Assembly (NCBI GenBank): GCA_028279155.1
Contig: JANQST010000463.1
Span: 1-7,921, forward strand
Length of the DNA stretch: 7,921 nt
Direction: 5' to 3'
Source of the DNA: Cyclobacteriaceae bacterium
GTDB lineage: Bacteria > Bacteroidota > Bacteroidia > Cytophagales > Cyclobacteriaceae
The notes beneath the pieces are model-generated. The model was not told where the DNA came from. It did no database searches and saw nothing but the letters and a program-made list of their open reading frames with translations. The position numbers and the translations under genes are program-made. Below are positions 5,196 to 7,921 of this stretch, piece by piece; positions within the stretch are counted from its first letter, which is position 1, and the number at the start of each line of letters is the position of its first letter.

Positions 5196-7313
5196 CTAAT
5201 TAAATCCTCTTCGTTCGAGTATTGCTTCGAATTCAGGTTCCCTTCCTCTGAAATTCACATACATCTCCATTGCTTCCATCGTTCCGCCTTTAGAGAGTAT
5301 GTGTTCACAGTAAGCGTTGGCAGTTTTCTGATCGAAGAGACCGTTTTCTTTGAACGCTCCGAATGCATCTGCATCCATCACCTCTGAGTTTAAATAACTA
5401 TAGTATCCCGAAGAATATCCTACGGGACTGGAGAATGCATGCCTAAAATATCCAGTTCTGTATCTTGGTACAATGGCATCAATCAATCCTATCTTATCCA
5501 TAGCTGCTTTTTCAAATGCTCTGATATCTACGTTAATCGGTTCTGTTATGGTGTGATAGCTCATATCGAGATAGGAAGCTGCCATATATTCTACTGTTGC
5601 AAAACCCTGATTAAACTTCCCGGCATTTTTGATTTTTTGAACCAACTCAGAGGGCATTACTTCACCGGTTTCAAAATGGAATGCATAAAGGGCTAGCATT
5701 TCTGGTTCAAACACCCAATTTTCCATCACCTGAGATGGAAATTCAACAAAATCTCGTGGTGTGGACGTCCCTGAGATTGAAGGATATGTACATTCCGAAA
5801 GCAGGCCGTGAAGCGCGTGTCCAAATTCATGAAAGAGTGTGCTTGCCTCATCCTGAGACAGTAGTGAAGGAGTATCTCCAGCTGGTTTAGTGAAATTCCC
5901 TACGTTTGTCACAATTGGTATTATCCTATTACCATTCATGTTGCTTTGACTTCTATAGGTATTCATCCAGGCACCACCACGTTTGCTATCACGATAAAAC
6001 CAATCGGAGAGATAAATTCCAATCAATTCGCCTTCGCTGTTTTTCACGGTGTAGGTCCTGACGTCCGGATGGTACTTAGGAATGTTGTCCTGTTCTTCGA
6101 AGGTCATTCCAAACAATTTGTTGGCTAAAATGAATGTGCCGTTGATTACATTGTCAACCATTAAGTATGGTCTGATCTCTTCTTCATCAAGATTATACTC
6201 TTTCATTTTAATTTTTTCAGCATAATACCACCAATCCCAAGGACCAATTTCAATATTCTGACCCTCAGCCTTAGCCATATCTGCCATCATGTCTCTTTCC
6301 TGCTTAGCTCTTTCGAGTGCTGCAGGCCAAACTTTGTCTAAAAGATTAAACACCTTATCAGGTGAGTCGAGCATACGTTCTGCGAGTACGTAATCTGCCC
6401 ATGTTTCATACCCAAGTAGATTGGCTTTCTCTAATCTAAGATTGGCGAGTTGACGTGCATTTTCTTTGTTGTCAAATTCGTTCTCATTATCCCCCTGGTT
6501 GATATAGGCCTTCTTCAATTTCATACGAAGGTCTCTATTGGAAGAATAGGTGATAAATGGGATGAGGCTAGGTTTATGTGGCGTAAACAAATACTTCTCT
6601 ACGTACCCTCTGTTAGTTGCTGCTTCGGCCGCTGCATTTTTTAAGTTTTCTGAAAGACCTGCCAATTCGTTCTCGTCCTCAACGAGTAGTTCAAATGTGT
6701 TGGTTTCTTCCAATACGTTTTCACCAAACTTCACTGCAACTGATGACATTTTTTCGTTGATCTCTCGCATTTTAGACTTCTGCTCTTCATCCAATGCAGC
6801 TCCTGCTCTAACAAAACCTCGATAATAATTACCCAGCAGCTTGGCTTGCTCTACATTGAGATTCAGCGATTCTTGTTGATCATAAAGTGTTTTTACTCGT
6901 TGATAGAATTTTTCATTAAGAAAAATATTATCTCCGTGAGCTGAAAGCAACGGGCTAACGACTCGTGAAAGCCCTTTTATCGAATCGTTGGTATGTGCTG
7001 AAGAAAGATTGAAAAACACATTGCTTACTTTGGTTAGTAGCTCTCCTGATTTCTCAAATGCTTCTATTGTGTTTTCAAATGTTGGATCTTCTTCATTGTT
7101 GGCGATGGTCTCAACTTCCTTCATTTGCTGCGCCATCCCATCTTCAAAGGCTTTCATGTAATGCTCATCCTTTATTTGCTCAAAAGGAGGAACCCCATGT
7201 GGGGTGTTATATTCCTGATAAAAAGGATTTTCGTTTGTCATAGCGCCTTCTTTGGTTGTGCTACAATTGGAGAGTAAAATGGAAATTGTTAGTAAGTAAA
7301 TAATGTTTTTCAT
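5196..7313 (-). CDS. dcp: M3-family metallopeptidase, Dcp-like peptidyl-dipeptidase, predicted lipoprotein
   Basis: The product (705 aa) has full family length. Dcp enzymes remove dipeptides from the C-terminus of short peptides. The N-terminus has a lipoprotein signal: hydrophobic residues 4-14, then LSNC with Cys17 as the lipidation site (Asn at -1 is unusual), so the enzyme should be envelope-anchored. The zinc site is HEFGH at 495-499 (His495, Glu496, His499); the third ligand is Glu524 in 'DFVEFPSQ', 25 residues after the second His, the spacing I recall for E. coli Dcp. The substrate-binding end has His625 in 'FRHAF', Tyr633 and Tyr640 in 'GYSSGYYSY', and the family ending 'FRGREPEFEAIL' at 688-699. 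Compared with the E. coli loop as I remember it, two residues are added between His625 and Tyr633, and Asn642 sits where Trp is usual. The TRIC gene lies 58 bp upstream with no clear terminator, so co-transcription is possible; TATTTTTA at 7339-7346 is a weak alternative -7 box. No Shine-Dalgarno sequence is seen. Dcp rather than oligopeptidase activity is inferred. Confidence 0.88.
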   Translation of the reverse strand: MKNIIYLLTISILLSNCSTTKEGAMTNENPFYQEYNTPHGVPPFEQIKDEHYMKAFEDGMAQQMKEVETIANNEEDPTFENTIEAFEKSGELLTKVSNVFFNLSSAHTNDSIKGLSRVVSPLLSAHGDNIFLNEKFYQRVKTLYDQQESLNLNVEQAKLLGNYYRGFVRAGAALDEEQKSKMREINEKMSSVAVKFGENVLEETNTFELLVEDENELAGLSENLKNAAAEAATNRGYVEKYLFTPHKPSLIPFITYSSNRDLRMKLKKAYINQGDNENEFDNKENARQLANLRLEKANLLGYETWADYVLAERMLDSPDKVFNLLDKVWPAALERAKQERDMMADMAKAEGQNIEIGPWDWWYYAEKIKMKEYNLDEEEIRPYLMVDNVINGTFILANKLFGMTFEEQDNIPKYHPDVRTYTVKNSEGELIGIYLSDWFYRDSKRGGAWMNTYRSQSNMNGNRIIPIVTNVGNFTKPAGDTPSLLSQDEASTLFHEFGHALHGLLSECTYPSISGTSTPRDFVEFPSQVMENWVFEPEMLALYAFHFETGEVMPSELVQKIKNAGKFNQGFATVEYMAASYLDMSYHTITEPINVDIRAFEKAAMDKIGLIDAIVPRYRTGYFRHAFSSPVGYSSGYYSYLNSEVMDADAFGAFKENGLFDQKTANAYCEHILSKGGTMEAMEMYVNFRGREPEFEAILERRGFN

Positions 7314-7371
7314 CTGGTTATGGTATTTTTCTCAATGGTAAAAATAGATTTTTTATCCCCTCAGAAAAGAT

Positions 7372-7921
7372 TTATTTGATGTCTGGTAGTTTCCATTTGA
7401 AGCGTACCGCTAACACCCGAATGATGGCTATGAAGGAAAAAGTGGTGAGAATTATTATGGTAGCATTAAAAGAATATGATTCCATTACTACGTATAATAC
7501 ACCTCCGGCAAGGCATATAAGCGCGTAGAGTTCTTTTCTAAAAATGAGTGGAATTTCATTACAGACTATATCTCGAATAACACCACCAAATACTGCTGAA
7601 ACCATGCCCATCATAACTGCAATAACAGGATGAATACCAATCAAAAGTGCTTTTTGAAGTCCAAGAACTGTGAATGCCGCAATGCCGACCGTATCGAAAA
7701 GAAAAAAGGTTCTTCTTAAGTGTTGTACAACCTTTCTGAAAATCACTGAGATGGTGATTCCAATAACAATCATTGAGAGGTAAGTGAGGTCGTTCATCCA
7801 ACCTACTGGGGTGCTGCCGATTAAAATATCACGTAGTGTTCCACCTCCCAGTGCTGTGATAAACGCAACCGCTGAGACGCCAAAAAAGTCAAGCTTTTTG
7901 TCTACGGCGGTTAGGGCACCA
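7372..7921 (-). CDS. TRIC/UPF0126-family membrane protein, C-terminal part (start lies beyond the right edge)
   Basis: The frame is open from the window edge to a TAA at 7372, giving 182 visible residues. The family is usually about 200-210 aa, so roughly 20-30 N-terminal residues are missing. It shows the two inverted three-helix repeats of the TRIC (trimeric intracellular cation channel) fold, each with a glycine-rich R-D signature: GGGTLRDILIG at visible residues 25-35 and GGVIRDI at 112-118 followed by 'EIPLIFRKELYA' (122-133). At least five hydrophobic segments can be seen (about 12-29, 44-60, 74-92, 96-114 and 130-145) plus a last one at about 152-170. Prokaryotic TRIC homologues form trimeric monovalent cation channels in the inner membrane; that is family knowledge. 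The ATG at 7797 is internal: it lies after the first RD motif. The M3 peptidase gene starts 58 bp downstream. Family assignment is strong, physiological role unknown. Confidence 0.88.
   Translation of the reverse strand, partial: GALTAVDKKLDFFGVSAVAFITALGGGTLRDILIGSTPVGWMNDLTYLSMIVIGITISVIFRKVVQHLRRTFFLFDTVGIAAFTVLGLQKALLIGIHPVIAVMMGMVSAVFGGVIRDIVCNEIPLIFRKELYALICLAGGVLYVVMESYSFNATIIILTTFSFIAIIRVLAVRFKWKLPDIK

Noticed and set aside
7337..7358. A+T-rich imperfect hairpin between the TRIC and M3 peptidase genes as a terminator
   Set aside because: The stem has a bulge and only two G-C pairs, and no clear T-run follows it; too weak to call.
7372..7797. A complete 141-residue protein starting at the ATG at 7797
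   Set aside because: The frame continues upstream to the window edge and encodes the first TRIC repeat (GGGTLRD), so this ATG is internal.
1..7921. Search for CRISPR repeats, tRNA or rRNA genes, insertion sequences, toxin-antitoxin or other defence genes
   Set aside because: No regularly spaced repeats, cloverleaf-like sequences, transposase motifs or terminal inverted repeats were seen; almost all the DNA is accounted for by six housekeeping or envelope genes.

Overview
The window looks like chromosomal DNA from a Bacteroidota bacterium, most likely of the Cytophagales type (inference). The reasons are moderate to low G+C by eye, secreted proteins whose signal peptides end in '-AQ', no Shine-Dalgarno sequence in front of any of the five visible starts, a TAnnTTTG-type -7 promoter box, and gene families common in that phylum (7TMR-DISM receptors, DUF5117/DUF4953-type zinc metalloproteases, M3 peptidases made as lipoproteins). 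I see no tRNA, rRNA, CRISPR array, insertion sequence, phage gene or recognisable defence system. The window reads as ordinary core or near-core genome.

Layout. Positions 1-760 (minus) hold the N-terminal part of a 7TMR-DISM-like membrane receptor; its signalling output lies beyond the left edge. A 162-bp divergent intergenic region follows, with a well-matched Bacteroidota promoter for the plus-strand gene at 923-2050, a THUMP-domain RlmL-type 23S rRNA guanine-N2 methyltransferase. That gene meets a convergent minus-strand gene with no base between them: a small exported histidine phosphatase at 2051-2545. Further right on the minus strand are a large exported metzincin-type zinc metalloprotease (2611-5079), an M3-family Dcp-like peptidase made as a lipoprotein (5196-7313), and the C-terminal part of a TRIC/UPF0126 membrane protein (7372 to the right edge).

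Transcription. The four genes from 7921 down to 2051 point the same way but are not one simple operon. Strong intrinsic terminators follow the M3 peptidase (5138-5172) and the metalloprotease (2563-2602). Only the TRIC-M3 junction (58 bp, no convincing terminator) could be co-transcribed. Three starts (rlmL, phosphatase, metalloprotease) have a -7-like box ending only 4-5 nt before the ATG, which would give leaderless or nearly leaderless mRNAs; the match is exact for rlmL and one base off for the other two.

How the genes fit together. Two envelope metallopeptidases lie side by side. One is a large putative endoprotease and the other belongs to a family that trims short peptides, so sequential peptide breakdown in the envelope is plausible but unproven. 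The phosphatase and the TRIC-like protein have no evident pathway link to them, and RlmL belongs to ribosome modification. I found no convincing undescribed multi-gene system. The most interesting leads are the possible leaderless promoters, the altered substrate-binding loop of the M3 peptidase, and the receptor cut by the left edge.
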